Below, piece by piece: positions 7,111 through 17,035 of a DNA stretch of 64,000 nucleotides. Position numbers and translations under genes: made by a program. The notes below the pieces were generated by a model. The model worked only from the letters and a program-made list of their open reading frames with translations, was not told where the DNA came from and ran no database searches. The DNA lies in contig NZ_BJYS01000002.1 in the NCBI RefSeq assembly GCF_007991635.1, forward strand, positions 62,001-126,000, read 5' to 3'. Positions within the stretch are counted from its first letter, which is position 1, and each line of letters starts with the position of its first letter. This DNA is from Adhaeribacter aerolatus. GTDB taxonomy: Bacteria > Bacteroidota > Bacteroidia > Cytophagales > Hymenobacteraceae.

Positions 7111-7185
7111 AAAAGGGTAATTAATGCTAAAGGCTGGAATTTAAAGTTTGCGGTCTGCCTACGGAGCTTACCGAAACCCTAACCT

Positions 7186-7479
7186 TTACTTTTTAGCCAT
7201 TACCGCGCTGTTAGTGGTTTGGGGTTTGGCCAATTCCGTCGTCAGCATGTAGCCTACTTGCCCGTTCACGGTTACAATGGTCCAGCTGCTGTTGTAGCGG
7301 CGCACTACCACAATTTCGTCGGTGCTTTTCAAGGCTTTGAGAACTTCGGTAGAAGTGCCGGGCTGGCGGTACATTTTACTGTTTTCGTAACGGGCACTGG
7401 CCGTTACCGCCTGGTGGCCGTTGGCAAAACCGAAAGCGGTTTGAGCGGCCAGGACTAAGGTTAAAATAATCTTTTTCAT
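7186..7479 (-). CDS. Small secreted SH3-like domain protein (copy 2)
   Basis: 97 residues from the ATG at 7479, chosen because it begins the same MKKIILTL signal peptide as copy 1; the frame is open 15 codons further upstream but those residues do not look like a signal sequence. The SH3-like core is nearly identical to copy 1, with Ala/Thr, Gln/Ser and Val/Met exchanges, and the two diverge only in the last dozen residues (QTTNSAVMAKK versus AKPATQQVIAKK). Gene and downstream array together form a diverged direct repeat with 2575-3067. Probably exported to the periplasm or envelope; function unknown. Confidence 0.8.
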   Translation of the reverse strand: MKKIILTLVLAAQTAFGFANGHQAVTASARYENSKMYRQPGTSTEVLKALKSTDEIVVVRRYNSSWTIVTVNGQVGYMLTTELAKPQTTNSAVMAKK

Positions 7480-7944
7480 AGCTTTTTGGTGTTTTAGGGG
7501 TCGGGGTTTAATTTTTGTTGGCAACCAACGGTTTGTTATCTGGTTGCGTTACAAATTTGCATCAGGATTTAAGCGAATAAAAATTAGTTTAAATGAAGGG
7601 CCGAAGACACCGGATGAATGCCTAAAATAGGGGGTTAAAAGCCGATGATAACCAGCCCGGAACGGGTAGTTTATTAGGTTGTTAAGTAGCTGATAATTAT
7701 TGGTTTATTGGCTTTAAGCTATGTATTTTAAACAGTAACTCCTGGTAATAGCAGTGTTTTGGGGTAAGTTTATCTCGGCCCGACAGACCGGTTGCGCTAA
7801 TTTTTAGACTTAAAATAGAGACTTAATATTTAGCCAAAAGCCATTAGCTTTGAGGTTACACGAAGGTGCCTGAACAAAATTTTTACAGATAAGTTAATAA
7901 GGGTAAATCAGGCTCTATTACGGCCTGACAGCCCAACGTATTTT
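7480..7944. other. Divergent intergenic region upstream of SH3 copy 2 and polA
   Basis: No gene seen. It must hold both promoters. A small hairpin CCCGGAACGGGTA occurs at 7656-7668 and recurs exactly at 60323-60335 upstream of mgsA. Confidence 0.5.
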
Positions 7945-10788
7945 ATGAGCGAGAGAACCAAAAAATTGTTTTTGCTGGATGCCATGGCCCTGATTTTCCG
8001 GGCGCACTTTGCCTTTAGCAAAAATCCCCGCATTAATTCCAAAGGCATGAACACCGGGGCCGCCCTCGGGTTTACCAATACGCTGTTTGAAGTTTTATCC
8101 AAGGAAAAACCCACCCACATTGGCGTGGCTATGGACGGGCCGGAGAAAACTTTCCGGCACGATAACTTTACCGAGTACAAGGCCCACCGCCAGGCCATGC
8201 CCGAAGATATTGGCATTGCCATTCCGTACGTGAAAAAAATTGTGGATGCCTTTAATATTCCGTTGCTGATATTGCCGGGCTACGAAGCCGACGACATTAT
8301 TGGTACGCTTTCCTGCAAAGCCGAAAAAGCCGATTTTGACGTGTACATGATGAGCCCCGATAAAGACTTTTGCCAGTTGGTAACCAACCACGTGTTTCTG
8401 TACAAACCGGCTTTCCTGGGCAACGGCGTAGATATTTTGGATGTGAAAAAGGTTTGTGAAAAGTGGGAAATAAGCAATGTAAAGCAGGTAATTGATATTC
8501 TGGGTTTGCAGGGCGATGCCGTCGATAATATTCCGGGTATTCCGGGTATCGGCGAAAAAACCGCTAAATCCCTGATTCAGAAATACGGCTCCGTTGAGAA
8601 TTTAATTGCCCACGCCGACGAACTGAAAGGCAAGCAACGCGAAAATATTATCCAATACGCCGAGCAAGGATTATTGTCGAAAGAACTCGCTACCATTCAT
8701 TTGGATGTGCCTATTGCTTTCGACGAAAGCCAGTTTGAGTACAAGGGCCCGGATGTGGCAAAATTAACGGCCTTGTTCGAGGAGCTGGAATTCCGGCAAC
8801 TGGCGCAGCGGATTTTGGGTACAAGTCTGGCAACTGCTCCGGCCAAAACCCCCGTTAAGACTACCCGCACCCTGGTAAAAGGAAAAAAATCGGATCAGCA
8901 AAGCTCTTTGTTCGAGGATCTGGACGAAATATTGGTAGATGCGCCGGAACCGGCGCCGTTGCCGGCCGGCCAGAAAAAAAATATCAACAACACGCTGCAC
9001 GATTACCATTTAATTAACACCCCGGAACGGCGCGCCAGCCTGGTAAAATATTTAAAGCTGCAAAAAGAAATTTCTTTCGATACCGAAACCGACCGCCTCG
9101 ACCCGATTACCGGCCGTATGATTGGCATGTCGTTTTGCTATTTGCCCGGCGAAGCCTATTACGTAACCGTGCCCTTAGACTTAGTTGAAGCCCAGCCCAT
9201 TGTAGACGAATTCCGCGAAATACTCGAAAACCCGAATATTACCATCATCGGGCAAAATATTAAATACGATATCCTGATTCTGAAATCGTACGGCATTGAG
9301 GTAAAGGGGAAAATATTTGATACCATGCTGGCTCATTATTTACTGGAGCCAGATATGCGCCACAACATGGATTTGCTCTCCGAGACGTACCTGGGTTACA
9401 CGCCGGTTTCTATTACCGAACTAATTGGTAAAAGAGGAAAAAAGCAACTTACCATGGCCGATTTAACGCCGGAAGAAGTGTATGAATATGCCTGCGAAGA
9501 TGCCGATGTAACCCTGCGCCTGAAAAACTACTTCCAGCCACTGCTGGAAAAAAATGGCCTGATGAAGCTGTTTACCGAAGTAGAAAACCCTTTGGTGCCG
9601 GTGCTGGCGGGCATCGAGAAAGAAGGCATTGCCATTGATGCCAGCGCCATGGCCGAATCTTCGAAGGAATTATCGGGTTATATGGCGGAGTTAGAACAGC
9701 GCATTTACGAACTGGCCGGCACCCAGTTTAACATTGGCTCACCCAAGCAGCTCGGCGAAATATTGTTCGAAAAGCTGGGCATTCAGGAAAAAACGAAAAA
9801 AACCAAAACCGGTCAGCACGCCACCGGCGAAGAAATATTATCGAAGCTGGCGCACAAACACGAAATTGCCCAGTTAATCCTGGATCACCGGGAAATGGCC
9901 AAGCTTAAATCGACCTACATTGATGCGCTGCCGCAATTAATTTGTGAGTCGGATGGGCGGGTGCATACATCGTTTAACCAGGCCGTAGCGGCTACCGGGC
10001 GTTTGAGTTCTACCAACCCCAACTTGCAGAATATTCCCATTCGCACTGAAAAAGGCCGCGAAATCCGGAAAGCTTTTGTGCCGCGCAATCAGGATCACTT
10101 GCTTATTTCGGCGGATTATTCGCAGATTGAATTACGCATTATGGCCGATTTCAGCGGCGATGCCACCATGAAAGAAGCTTTCCAGCAAGGTTTGGATATT
10201 CACGCCTCTACGGCGGCCAAAGTATTCAGGGTGCCCATCGACCAGGTAGACAGCGATATGCGCCGGAAAGCCAAAACCATTAATTTTGGTATTATTTACG
10301 GTATTTCGGCTTTTGGTTTGGCCGAGCGCCTGAATATTCCGCGCCGCGAAGCCGCCGATATAATTGAAGCATATTTTCAGGAGTTTCCGGCCGTAAAAGG
10401 TTACATGGACGAAGCCATTGGTAAAGCCCGCGAGCAGGAATACGTACAAACTTTGCTGGGCCGCCGCCGCTACCTCCGCGATATAAATTCGCAGAACGCC
10501 AATATTCGGGGTTACGCTGAGCGCAACGCTATTAACGCGCCTATCCAGGGTACCGCCGCCGATATTATTAAAATTGCCATGATTCACATCCACGATTGGC
10601 TGAACGCAGAAAAACTAAAAGCCCGCATGGTTTTGCAGGTGCACGACGAATTGCTGTTTGATGCGCCGAAAGCCGAAATAGACTACATAAAACCCCACAT
10701 AGAAAATTTAATGAAAAATGCGCTGCCCCTGAGTGTACCCATGGAAATTGGGATAGGTGTAGGGCAAAACTGGCTCGAAGCGCACTAA
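7945..10788 (+). CDS. polA: DNA polymerase I
   Basis: 947 residues, a normal full length. Residues ~5-290 form the 5'-3' exonuclease (LFLLDAMALIFRAHFAF, GYEADDIIGTL, helix-hairpin-helix at GIPGIGEKTAKSLI). After a linker, residues ~345-530 are the 3'-5' exonuclease with its acidic residues kept: Asp378 and Glu380 in SFDTETD, then QNIKYDILIL and YACEDADVTLRL, so proofreading should be active. The C-terminal polymerase carries motif A DYSQIELR (~725), motif B RRKAKTINFGIIYG (~773) and motif C QVHDELLFD (~898). It removes RNA primers and fills gaps in replication and repair. Monocistronic, with its own terminator. Confidence 0.98.
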   Translation: MSERTKKLFLLDAMALIFRAHFAFSKNPRINSKGMNTGAALGFTNTLFEVLSKEKPTHIGVAMDGPEKTFRHDNFTEYKAHRQAMPEDIGIAIPYVKKIVDAFNIPLLILPGYEADDIIGTLSCKAEKADFDVYMMSPDKDFCQLVTNHVFLYKPAFLGNGVDILDVKKVCEKWEISNVKQVIDILGLQGDAVDNIPGIPGIGEKTAKSLIQKYGSVENLIAHADELKGKQRENIIQYAEQGLLSKELATIHLDVPIAFDESQFEYKGPDVAKLTALFEELEFRQLAQRILGTSLATAPAKTPVKTTRTLVKGKKSDQQSSLFEDLDEILVDAPEPAPLPAGQKKNINNTLHDYHLINTPERRASLVKYLKLQKEISFDTETDRLDPITGRMIGMSFCYLPGEAYYVTVPLDLVEAQPIVDEFREILENPNITIIGQNIKYDILILKSYGIEVKGKIFDTMLAHYLLEPDMRHNMDLLSETYLGYTPVSITELIGKRGKKQLTMADLTPEEVYEYACEDADVTLRLKNYFQPLLEKNGLMKLFTEVENPLVPVLAGIEKEGIAIDASAMAESSKELSGYMAELEQRIYELAGTQFNIGSPKQLGEILFEKLGIQEKTKKTKTGQHATGEEILSKLAHKHEIAQLILDHREMAKLKSTYIDALPQLICESDGRVHTSFNQAVAATGRLSSTNPNLQNIPIRTEKGREIRKAFVPRNQDHLLISADYSQIELRIMADFSGDATMKEAFQQGLDIHASTAAKVFRVPIDQVDSDMRRKAKTINFGIIYGISAFGLAERLNIPRREAADIIEAYFQEFPAVKGYMDEAIGKAREQEYVQTLLGRRRYLRDINSQNANIRGYAERNAINAPIQGTAADIIKIAMIHIHDWLNAEKLKARMVLQVHDELLFDAPKAEIDYIKPHIENLMKNALPLSVPMEIGIGVGQNWLEAH

Positions 10789-10792
10789 AGAA

Positions 10793-10832
10793 ATAAACCC
10801 TCAGGCCGCCGGTAAGTGGCCTGGGGGTTTAT
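10793..10832 (+). terminator. polA terminator
   Basis: ATAAACCC..AGGCC pairs with GGCCT..GGGTTTAT a few bases after the polA stop codon; interrupted stem with an A/T-rich base and downstream AT sequence. Confidence 0.7.
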
Positions 10833-10981
10833 CATAAATATTGCCAACCTGTAGATAGTGGTATTTTATACCAAATCGTATTTACATCCTTCCATAGCTA
10901 ATTAACAAATATTATTAAAGCCCACAGAGCAATATTTCCTGTAGTTTACTATGGAATATAGTTTGTACTATTTGGTATTGA

Positions 10982-11446
10982 TTATTGCGGGACATACGTG
11001 ATTTTTAAAACGTAATTATAGCCCTGTTCGGTAAAAGTGCGTTCCAGCACCATTTGTTTTGGTGTTAGCTCCAGTATGGTGTAGGTTTCGGTAAAATGCC
11101 CGCGTTGGTACGGATACGTCCATTTTAAAATATTATCCGCAATAACCCAGGTGCCTTCCTGGTAAATCTGCGGGTCGTTCTGGTAACACCGGGTAGCGCC
11201 CTCATCAATCATATATTTACCATCCGAAGAAAACTTATAAATATCGTCTCTGGTACAGTTGGTAACACTGGGCGTTGTAAACAGGTCGTAGGGCGGGCTC
11301 GTATTTTCCGTAACCAGATAATTCGTAATCTTCCAATCTTTGCCAACGATTAGTTCGGAATTACTGGGCGGATCATTATCTTTCTCACAGCCAACAAACA
11401 CCAGCACTAAAACCAGCATTACTAAAAGGGAGTTGAGGTTTCGCAT
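10982..11446 (-). CDS. Lipocalin-like lipoprotein A
   Basis: 154 residues with a lipoprotein signal peptide (LVLVFVGC, Cys20). The body has the pattern of small Bacteroidota lipocalin-like lipoproteins: GKDWKITNYLV near the start, TNCTRDDIYKFSSDGKYMIDEGATRC in the middle, and GTWVIADNILKW...TYTILELTPKQMVLERT. The paired cysteines (TNC..TRC) may form a disulfide. It shares this layout with the protein at 11807-12316 and is probably a distant paralogue. Likely cell-envelope located; ligand unknown. Confidence 0.75.
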   Translation of the reverse strand: MRNLNSLLVMLVLVLVFVGCEKDNDPPSNSELIVGKDWKITNYLVTENTSPPYDLFTTPSVTNCTRDDIYKFSSDGKYMIDEGATRCYQNDPQIYQEGTWVIADNILKWTYPYQRGHFTETYTILELTPKQMVLERTFTEQGYNYVLKITYVPQ

Positions 11447-11806
11447 AAGGAATAAGTTTAAGTAACAGGTTTAGAGGAGTTTGTTGCCGGGAATTAACAA
11501 GATTACAATTGCATCAGCCATTCTGAAATTTCTTCAACGGTAATTCTTTTGGACAGATACATGCACACCAATTTTAATTAAAATAAAATTATATAATTCT
11601 GATTCTTAAAGGCTTCGGTACGGGGCAGGCGGAGAATATCCTAAAATACAGAAAAATATTTAAAAAGAAAACCACCTGGTATGCGGCCTTCTATTTTAAT
11701 AAATCAGGACTTATGCGAACTATAATTACCTAGGAGCTGAATGCCGGCCCACAAAAAAAGCCACTTCAGCAGTGGCTTTTTTTGTGGTATAACTAAACCC
11801 AAGTAT
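11447..11806. other. Intergenic region between two lipocalin-like genes
   Basis: Contains a strong terminator (11752-11786) close to 11807 and presumably the promoter of 10982-11446 at the other end. Nothing else recognised. Confidence 0.5.
11752..11786 (-). terminator. Strong bidirectional terminator
   Basis: AGCCACT-tcagc-AGTGGCT with seven A before and seven T after. On the minus strand it ends the 11807-12316 gene. Confidence 0.9.
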
Positions 11807-12316
11807 TTATTGGGCAGTAAAAGTTAAATCTATTTTTGAAGGAACTGCTGTTGTGGTGCCAGGTAAGGTTAGGCCTTCGTTAAAAGTTACTTTTAAAGTC
11901 TGGTTGGTTAGTGTTACAACCTTTAAGTTTCTAGGCGCTGAAGTAGTTAAACCATAGGAAAGTAAAATATTGCCGTTAATTGTGATTACATCGCCGGTGG
12001 TAGCATTTTCCTGGAAGCTCCAGGTACCCGGAACAGTTTGTGGTGCGTTAGGTGTACATTTTGTTGGCCCTTCGTCAACCACCACCACGCCGCCAGTGTT
12101 AAAATCTAAAAAATTATCTTTTTGGCAATCAACCAAAAGACCATAAAGATTAAACTCAGTGGATAAACCGGTAGGTACAGCCTTAGCTTCGGTAACTTTC
12201 CAATTCTTCGACATTATAATTTCTTCTTTTGTTGGTTCGGCATCGTCGTCTTTATCGCAACCGGCAATTACAAAGGTTAAAAAGAACAGGAAGATTAACG
12301 CACTATAATTTTTCAT
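11807..12316 (-). CDS. Lipocalin-like lipoprotein B
   Basis: 169 residues with a lipoprotein signal peptide (LTFVIAGC, Cys20) followed by an acidic DKDDDAEPTKEE linker. The body follows the same plan as 10982-11446: SKNWKVTEAKA, VDCQKDNFLDFNTGGVVVVDEGPTKC, PGTWSFQENATTGDVITING, NLKVVTLTNQTLKVTF, including the paired cysteines and DEG(A/P)T.C. These are typical of secreted lipocalin-like Bacteroidota proteins. Tandem arrangement suggests an old duplication. Function unknown. Confidence 0.75.
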   Translation of the reverse strand: MKNYSALIFLFFLTFVIAGCDKDDDAEPTKEEIIMSKNWKVTEAKAVPTGLSTEFNLYGLLVDCQKDNFLDFNTGGVVVVDEGPTKCTPNAPQTVPGTWSFQENATTGDVITINGNILLSYGLTTSAPRNLKVVTLTNQTLKVTFNEGLTLPGTTTAVPSKIDLTFTAQ

Positions 12317-12679
12317 AGTAAACAGATTAAATTTAATAATTTATTGATTGATGAAGCAAAAGTAGTAAAACATTCTCCAGAATAATACTCCTATTTAAAG
12401 GTGAAAAATAGAGAAAGTAACAAATCCCTCTATTCTCATCCGCTCGTTTTTAATTTTAGTTGCATCCATAATTCTATCCGCATACGGTAAAGTCGGATAC
12501 CTGGTAATATAATCCGGAGAATAAAAATGCCTGCGTACCGGTTGAAATTTGCTGATTCCAACACCTGGCTACATTACGAAAGCTTAACGCAGACCTGTTG
12601 GTTTTATTCTGGGTATAAAAAAGAAAAGCTGCGGATAAGGCAGCTCTTCTTTTTATTTGTATGGGGTAAGGCAGTGCAT
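12317..12679. other. Intergenic region with terminator of the SGNH hydrolase gene
   Basis: Holds the promoter side of 11807-12316 and, at 12617-12660, the terminator of the gene ending at 12680. A short plus-strand frame here overlaps the SGNH gene and is not convincing. Confidence 0.5.
12617..12660 (-). terminator. Terminator of the SGNH hydrolase gene
   Basis: On the minus strand AGAAGAGCTGC-cttatcc-GCAGCTTTTCT is followed by a T-run (TTTTTT), about 20 bases past the stop codon. Confidence 0.8.
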
Positions 12680-14167
12680 TTATTGCGAAGGAAGCGTGTT
12701 CAGGCGGTAATCGCTAAGTTTTACGGGCGGCAGCGTAGAACTGAAAGCTTCATTAATGGCTTTAATAAAAGTATTAGCAATTAAAGCCTGCCCGCGTGGA
12801 TTTGGGTGTACGCCATCTAAAGAGAAAAGCCCGGCCGGCGGAGCTAACGTGTTCTGGAGGCTGGTTAAATTACTTAAAGCAATATTTACATCAACCAGGG
12901 CTAAGCGATTATTGCGGCCGGCTATTTCCTGCTTAATAATATTGTTAAAGGTGGTAACGCGGTTGGTTACCAGGGTCGCCTCGGCCTGATCCAGCACGTA
13001 CTGGTTGGGGATAGGCGTAGTTATGCCCCAACCGGCCCGTTGCGCCGGATTGCAGGCGCTGATAGGGCCGGACAGTAAATTATCCTGCGGGGTTAACAGG
13101 GTCAGGAAGTCTTTGGTAGGGTCCAGGTGGCGCAGGCCGGTAGCGGTGGTAATAACCGGGTAGTTTACTTTGCCAGCCTTAAAATTTACGCCCGCTGCTG
13201 CGGGCCCAAACTGACCGTAAGCCGCATTAAGCGCGGCTGCCTGGGCGGCCGATAAGTTAAACGGGATTGGCGCATTGGCTCCGCCGGCTACCAAGCCGGC
13301 ATTTACCAACTGAAAAAAGGGCAACTTCGTTACATCCGGTATGGTGGCCACGGCGCCCTTGGTATTTGCCCCGGTTCCGAGCAAGGCATCTAAAGCGCTT
13401 TTCAGTGCCGCGCCAAATACCAGCGGGTCGGTCATGTCGTTCGGGCCGTAAGTAGCTGCATTGATACCCGGATTAGCGTTGGCGTTGCCGCCATTAATGG
13501 CATAAAGCAACACATCGTTAGAACCCAGCCAGTAAGTAAAAAAGGTGCCTTTGGCCGCTACTGCATCGGCGATAACGCTGGCCGCCGGCGAGGACGCAAA
13601 GCGCCAGAAAAATGGATTGCCGACCGTAGGGCTGGCACCATAACCCGGTATCAGCACATGGTAGCTGCGGGCCCCCGGTACCCCAAAATTATTCAGGGCA
13701 GCTTTATCGCCGGTAAAAGGCGCGAGATTTTCGCCGGGCAGGGAAGGGCCGGGCGTTAACCCCAGGGTTTTGGTGGCATCGGCATTGGGGCAAGTGGGTA
13801 ATAGAAACTTTAAACGGCCTACCGGCACCTGATTTCCGCCCACGGTCGCAAAACCACCGAAGCCGGCCCCTTCTTCCGCTCCAAATGTTGGAAAATTAAA
13901 AGGTTTGTCGCCGTTTACGGATTTCATTCTCTCGGCCAGCATTGCCGCATATGAGCTTTGCTGACCTTCCAGGTAAAGAGCATTATCCATAAACCCGGCC
14001 GTAATGGAATTGCCCACGGCCACGTATTTGCTGAAGTCGGCGTTGCCGGCTACCGGCGGGGTTCTGGGATTGGTCGGGTCTTCGGCCGGTTCGGGCGGGG
14101 AATAGGAACAGGCGGAGAAAATACCGCTAAACAAAAAGCTAACGGCGAGTAATTTTATATTTTTCAT
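12680..14167 (-). CDS. SGNH/GDSL-family hydrolase, lipoprotein
   Basis: 495 residues with a lipoprotein signal peptide (LFSGIFSAC, Cys20). The GDSL-type nucleophile block is YVAVGNSITAGF with Ser54; the Asn block is FFTYWLGSNDVLLY; the Asp-His pair is LFSLDGVHPNPRG near the C-terminus. Together these are the Ser-Gly-Asn-His residues of SGNH esterases/lipases. At nearly 500 residues it is longer than simple GDSL lipases, with a Gly/Ala/Asn-rich insert between blocks. It follows the TonB receptor gene by 57 bases on the same strand, suggesting an outer-membrane uptake/hydrolysis unit. Substrate unknown, probably an ester. Confidence 0.85.
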   Translation of the reverse strand: MKNIKLLAVSFLFSGIFSACSYSPPEPAEDPTNPRTPPVAGNADFSKYVAVGNSITAGFMDNALYLEGQQSSYAAMLAERMKSVNGDKPFNFPTFGAEEGAGFGGFATVGGNQVPVGRLKFLLPTCPNADATKTLGLTPGPSLPGENLAPFTGDKAALNNFGVPGARSYHVLIPGYGASPTVGNPFFWRFASSPAASVIADAVAAKGTFFTYWLGSNDVLLYAINGGNANANPGINAATYGPNDMTDPLVFGAALKSALDALLGTGANTKGAVATIPDVTKLPFFQLVNAGLVAGGANAPIPFNLSAAQAAALNAAYGQFGPAAAGVNFKAGKVNYPVITTATGLRHLDPTKDFLTLLTPQDNLLSGPISACNPAQRAGWGITTPIPNQYVLDQAEATLVTNRVTTFNNIIKQEIAGRNNRLALVDVNIALSNLTSLQNTLAPPAGLFSLDGVHPNPRGQALIANTFIKAINEAFSSTLPPVKLSDYRLNTLPSQ

Positions 14168-14224
14168 GGGGATATTCTGTTTAAAAATGCATAGCTGTAA
14201 AAACCACTTTACCGGCTGGCCTGC

Positions 14225-17035
14225 TTATTTGAGTAATTCGTCGAAGGTGATGGAAAGGTAATAAACCCCGCCCACGTAGGGCCCGCCGTAAACCGTGCGG
14301 TAGTAGTTGTTGGTAATGTTAGAACCGCCCAGTTTAAAGATAGATTTTAGGCTGGGTACCTTATAACTTACCTGCGCATCCAAGGTGCCATAAGCCGGAA
14401 TTTCGGCGTTGTTAATTCCCGGTATAAAGCTCGATTGCCAGATATAAGAATCGGACCAGCGGTAAGCCACACTAAAACCAGCATTCTTATAGAAGTTGCG
14501 GTTGGCCAGGGTTACGTTAAATTTCCATTCGGGGGTGTTAAAGCCGGGCACCTGGTCCGGATCATGATTTTCGCCCAGGTTTAGTTTATTCCAGTTGGTA
14601 TTGCCGCTAAGGGTATACCCCCGGGGTAACGAATACGTCAGCCCCAGGCTGGCTCCCTGGGCGGCTACTTTCTGGGTGGCATTAGAATACAACTGGTACG
14701 GCTGGAAATTATTCGTAGCCACATCAAACGCCACGGCCTCGTTGCCGGTGTTGGTTTCGTTGCGCACCACCTGGCTGTTGCGGGGCTGAATAACCGCGTA
14801 GTTCAAAATAAAATTATTATAACTGCTGTAATAGTAGTTTAAATCAAATAACAAAGATTTATTCAGCGTCAGGCCTTTGTAGCCAATTTCAAAAGCTTTT
14901 ATCTGCTCTGGCTTTACGTAATTCACATTGGCCGGCCGCAACAGCCCGGCCCGCTGGATTACTGCCCGGGAAGAGTTCGTGCCACCGGCCACATCGGCTC
15001 CTACCTGCGCGGCAAAAGCCTGCACCGACGATAAACTGACCGCATTAGAATTATTGCCATACAAGTTAAGTCCCTGGCTGTTACTCGGTACGCCCCCTAC
15101 TAAAATAGCCTGGCCTACGTTTAAGAAAATAAACTGGTCTTGGGTAGTAGGGTTCCGGAAGCCGGTCTGGAAAGAAGCCCGCAGGTGGTGGTTTTCGGCT
15201 AAGGTAAATACCGCCGAAGCGCGGGGCGTGAGACGGCCTTCAAAATTTTCGTTTTTGTCGAAACGCAGCGAAGTGGTTATTTTCAGGCGATCGCTCATCA
15301 GGTTTTTAATGGCCTGCACATAAGCACCGTATTCGTAAATGGTAATATCGTTGCCGGTGGTGTCACTGAAAATAGTTCCTTCCGAATTTAAATCGAACAG
15401 CCGGTAACTGCCGCCCACTTGCACATCGGCAATTTTATTTGTCCACTTGCTAAAATCGTACTGGCCCTCGGTGTGATACATACGGGTTGCATCTATAAAT
15501 TGGGCACCGGTCCGGAAATCAGGCTCGCCGGCAATGCGGTTTTTTTCTTTTTCAAACTCAGGCGTACCGGGTAAAAGCCGGTTGCGGTCGGCAAAGGCGC
15601 GGGCTGCATCGTGGTTGCTGGGCGTAACCCCGGGTACTCCGCCCAGATAGGCACCGGCATACTCGGTAAACCACTGCTGGTCGGGTTTCCAGGTCCGGTT
15701 TAGGTTAAGCGCCAGAAAACGGGAGTCGTAAGAATTGCCGGCATCTTCGAGGGTGGCATACGACCGCAGGAAGTAGTTAGCGCCCCGCAGTTCTACTTTG
15801 TGTTGCTGTAAAATAAAATCTTTAATTCCGTAGCGGTTGGCGCCCTGGTATACGGCGGTGCCCTTACCGCCTCTGTATTGATAAATAGCTTCCAAACCTT
15901 CGGTTATCCGGTAATGGAGGGCAGCATCGCCTTTTATGTTAAAGGTATTGTAGTCTACCAGGTATTTTTCTTCGTAAGGCGTGCGTGCTACCCGCACCGA
16001 AGCGCCGCCCGGGCCAATAGGTAAGCCGGTAACGGCCTCGTCGCCGTATAAGTTTAAACCATTGTAAGCCGGATTACTCCGGTCGTTACCCAGGGTAGCC
16101 CGGGTAAAAGGGTCTACGTTTTCCGTACTGCTGGCGTGCCAATCCAGTGCTTTGGAATAAGAAAAGTTTACTTTAAAGGCGAACCGGTTCCGGAAGGCTT
16201 TGGCGTAACGAATCATGCCCTCGTACATCGGGCTGGCATCGGCATTGGGGCTGTTAATATGGTTTACGCCTATCCGGCCCATGGCGCTCAGCCCCTGAAA
16301 CTCAAACGGGCTTTTGCTGGTCATGGAAAGGACGCCGTTAAAAGCGTTAGGACCGTATAAAGCCGAAGCGGCACCCGGCACAATCTCTACGCTGTGCGCA
16401 TCCAAATCCGAAAGGCCTACCATATTGCCGATGGGAATATTCAAACCGGGCGATTGGTTGTCCATACCATCGATAAATTGCACAAAGCGCGGGTTGGTAG
16501 TACTGTTAAAACCACGGGTATTTATTATTCTGAAACCCATGCTGCTGGTAATCATATCTACCGATTTCAGGTTTTGCAAACCTTCGTAAAAGTTAGCGGC
16601 CGGGGTTTCGCGGATGGCTAATATGTCCATCTTCTCAATGCTGATGGGCGCGCGTAAAATATTCTCTTCTACCCGCGAAGCCGTAACCACCACTTCCTGC
16701 CCCAAAGCCGAAACCTCGCTCATCACCACATTCAGGTCGGAACGGTTACTACTGATGCTAAACTCCTGGGTTTGAAAGCCTACATAAGAAAAAACCAGCG
16801 TGAAAGGGATTTCGGTGGTAGTGGTAAGCGAATAGGTGCCGCGGTTATCAGAGGTAGTGCCAATTACTCTGCCTTTTACGTGAATATTTACCCCCGCCAG
16901 GCCCTCATTGGTTTTGGCATCGGTAACCCGGCCGGTTATGGTAACACCGGTCTGGGCAAAAGCTTCTATCCCACAACTAGTTAGCCAGGTAATCAGAAGT
17001 AAAATAAGAGGGGGTTTAAGTAAATGTTTAAACAT
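14225..17035 (-). CDS. TonB-dependent outer-membrane receptor
   Basis: 936 residues from the ATG at 17035, which starts a signal peptide (MFKHLLKPPLILLLITWL); an in-frame upstream ATG would add 44 non-signal residues. After the signal comes a carboxypeptidase-regulatory-like domain (VTITGRVTDAKTNEGLAGV), then the plug (EVVVTASRVEENILRAP, INTRGFNSTTNPRF, VEIVPGAASALYGPNAFNGV) and a 22-strand-type barrel rich in aromatic strands, ending in a short final strand (VYYLSITFDELLK). It imports a substrate across the outer membrane using TonB energy. It is first in a likely two-gene unit with the SGNH hydrolase. It is not accompanied by SusD. Substrate unknown. Confidence 0.92.
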   Translation of the reverse strand: MFKHLLKPPLILLLITWLTSCGIEAFAQTGVTITGRVTDAKTNEGLAGVNIHVKGRVIGTTSDNRGTYSLTTTTEIPFTLVFSYVGFQTQEFSISSNRSDLNVVMSEVSALGQEVVVTASRVEENILRAPISIEKMDILAIRETPAANFYEGLQNLKSVDMITSSMGFRIINTRGFNSTTNPRFVQFIDGMDNQSPGLNIPIGNMVGLSDLDAHSVEIVPGAASALYGPNAFNGVLSMTSKSPFEFQGLSAMGRIGVNHINSPNADASPMYEGMIRYAKAFRNRFAFKVNFSYSKALDWHASSTENVDPFTRATLGNDRSNPAYNGLNLYGDEAVTGLPIGPGGASVRVARTPYEEKYLVDYNTFNIKGDAALHYRITEGLEAIYQYRGGKGTAVYQGANRYGIKDFILQQHKVELRGANYFLRSYATLEDAGNSYDSRFLALNLNRTWKPDQQWFTEYAGAYLGGVPGVTPSNHDAARAFADRNRLLPGTPEFEKEKNRIAGEPDFRTGAQFIDATRMYHTEGQYDFSKWTNKIADVQVGGSYRLFDLNSEGTIFSDTTGNDITIYEYGAYVQAIKNLMSDRLKITTSLRFDKNENFEGRLTPRASAVFTLAENHHLRASFQTGFRNPTTQDQFIFLNVGQAILVGGVPSNSQGLNLYGNNSNAVSLSSVQAFAAQVGADVAGGTNSSRAVIQRAGLLRPANVNYVKPEQIKAFEIGYKGLTLNKSLLFDLNYYYSSYNNFILNYAVIQPRNSQVVRNETNTGNEAVAFDVATNNFQPYQLYSNATQKVAAQGASLGLTYSLPRGYTLSGNTNWNKLNLGENHDPDQVPGFNTPEWKFNVTLANRNFYKNAGFSVAYRWSDSYIWQSSFIPGINNAEIPAYGTLDAQVSYKVPSLKSIFKLGGSNITNNYYRTVYGGPYVGGVYYLSITFDELLK

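Noticed and set aside
12527-12784. 85-codon plus-strand frame overlapping the SGNH hydrolase end
   Set aside because: It contains a terminator hairpin and runs antisense into a well-supported gene.
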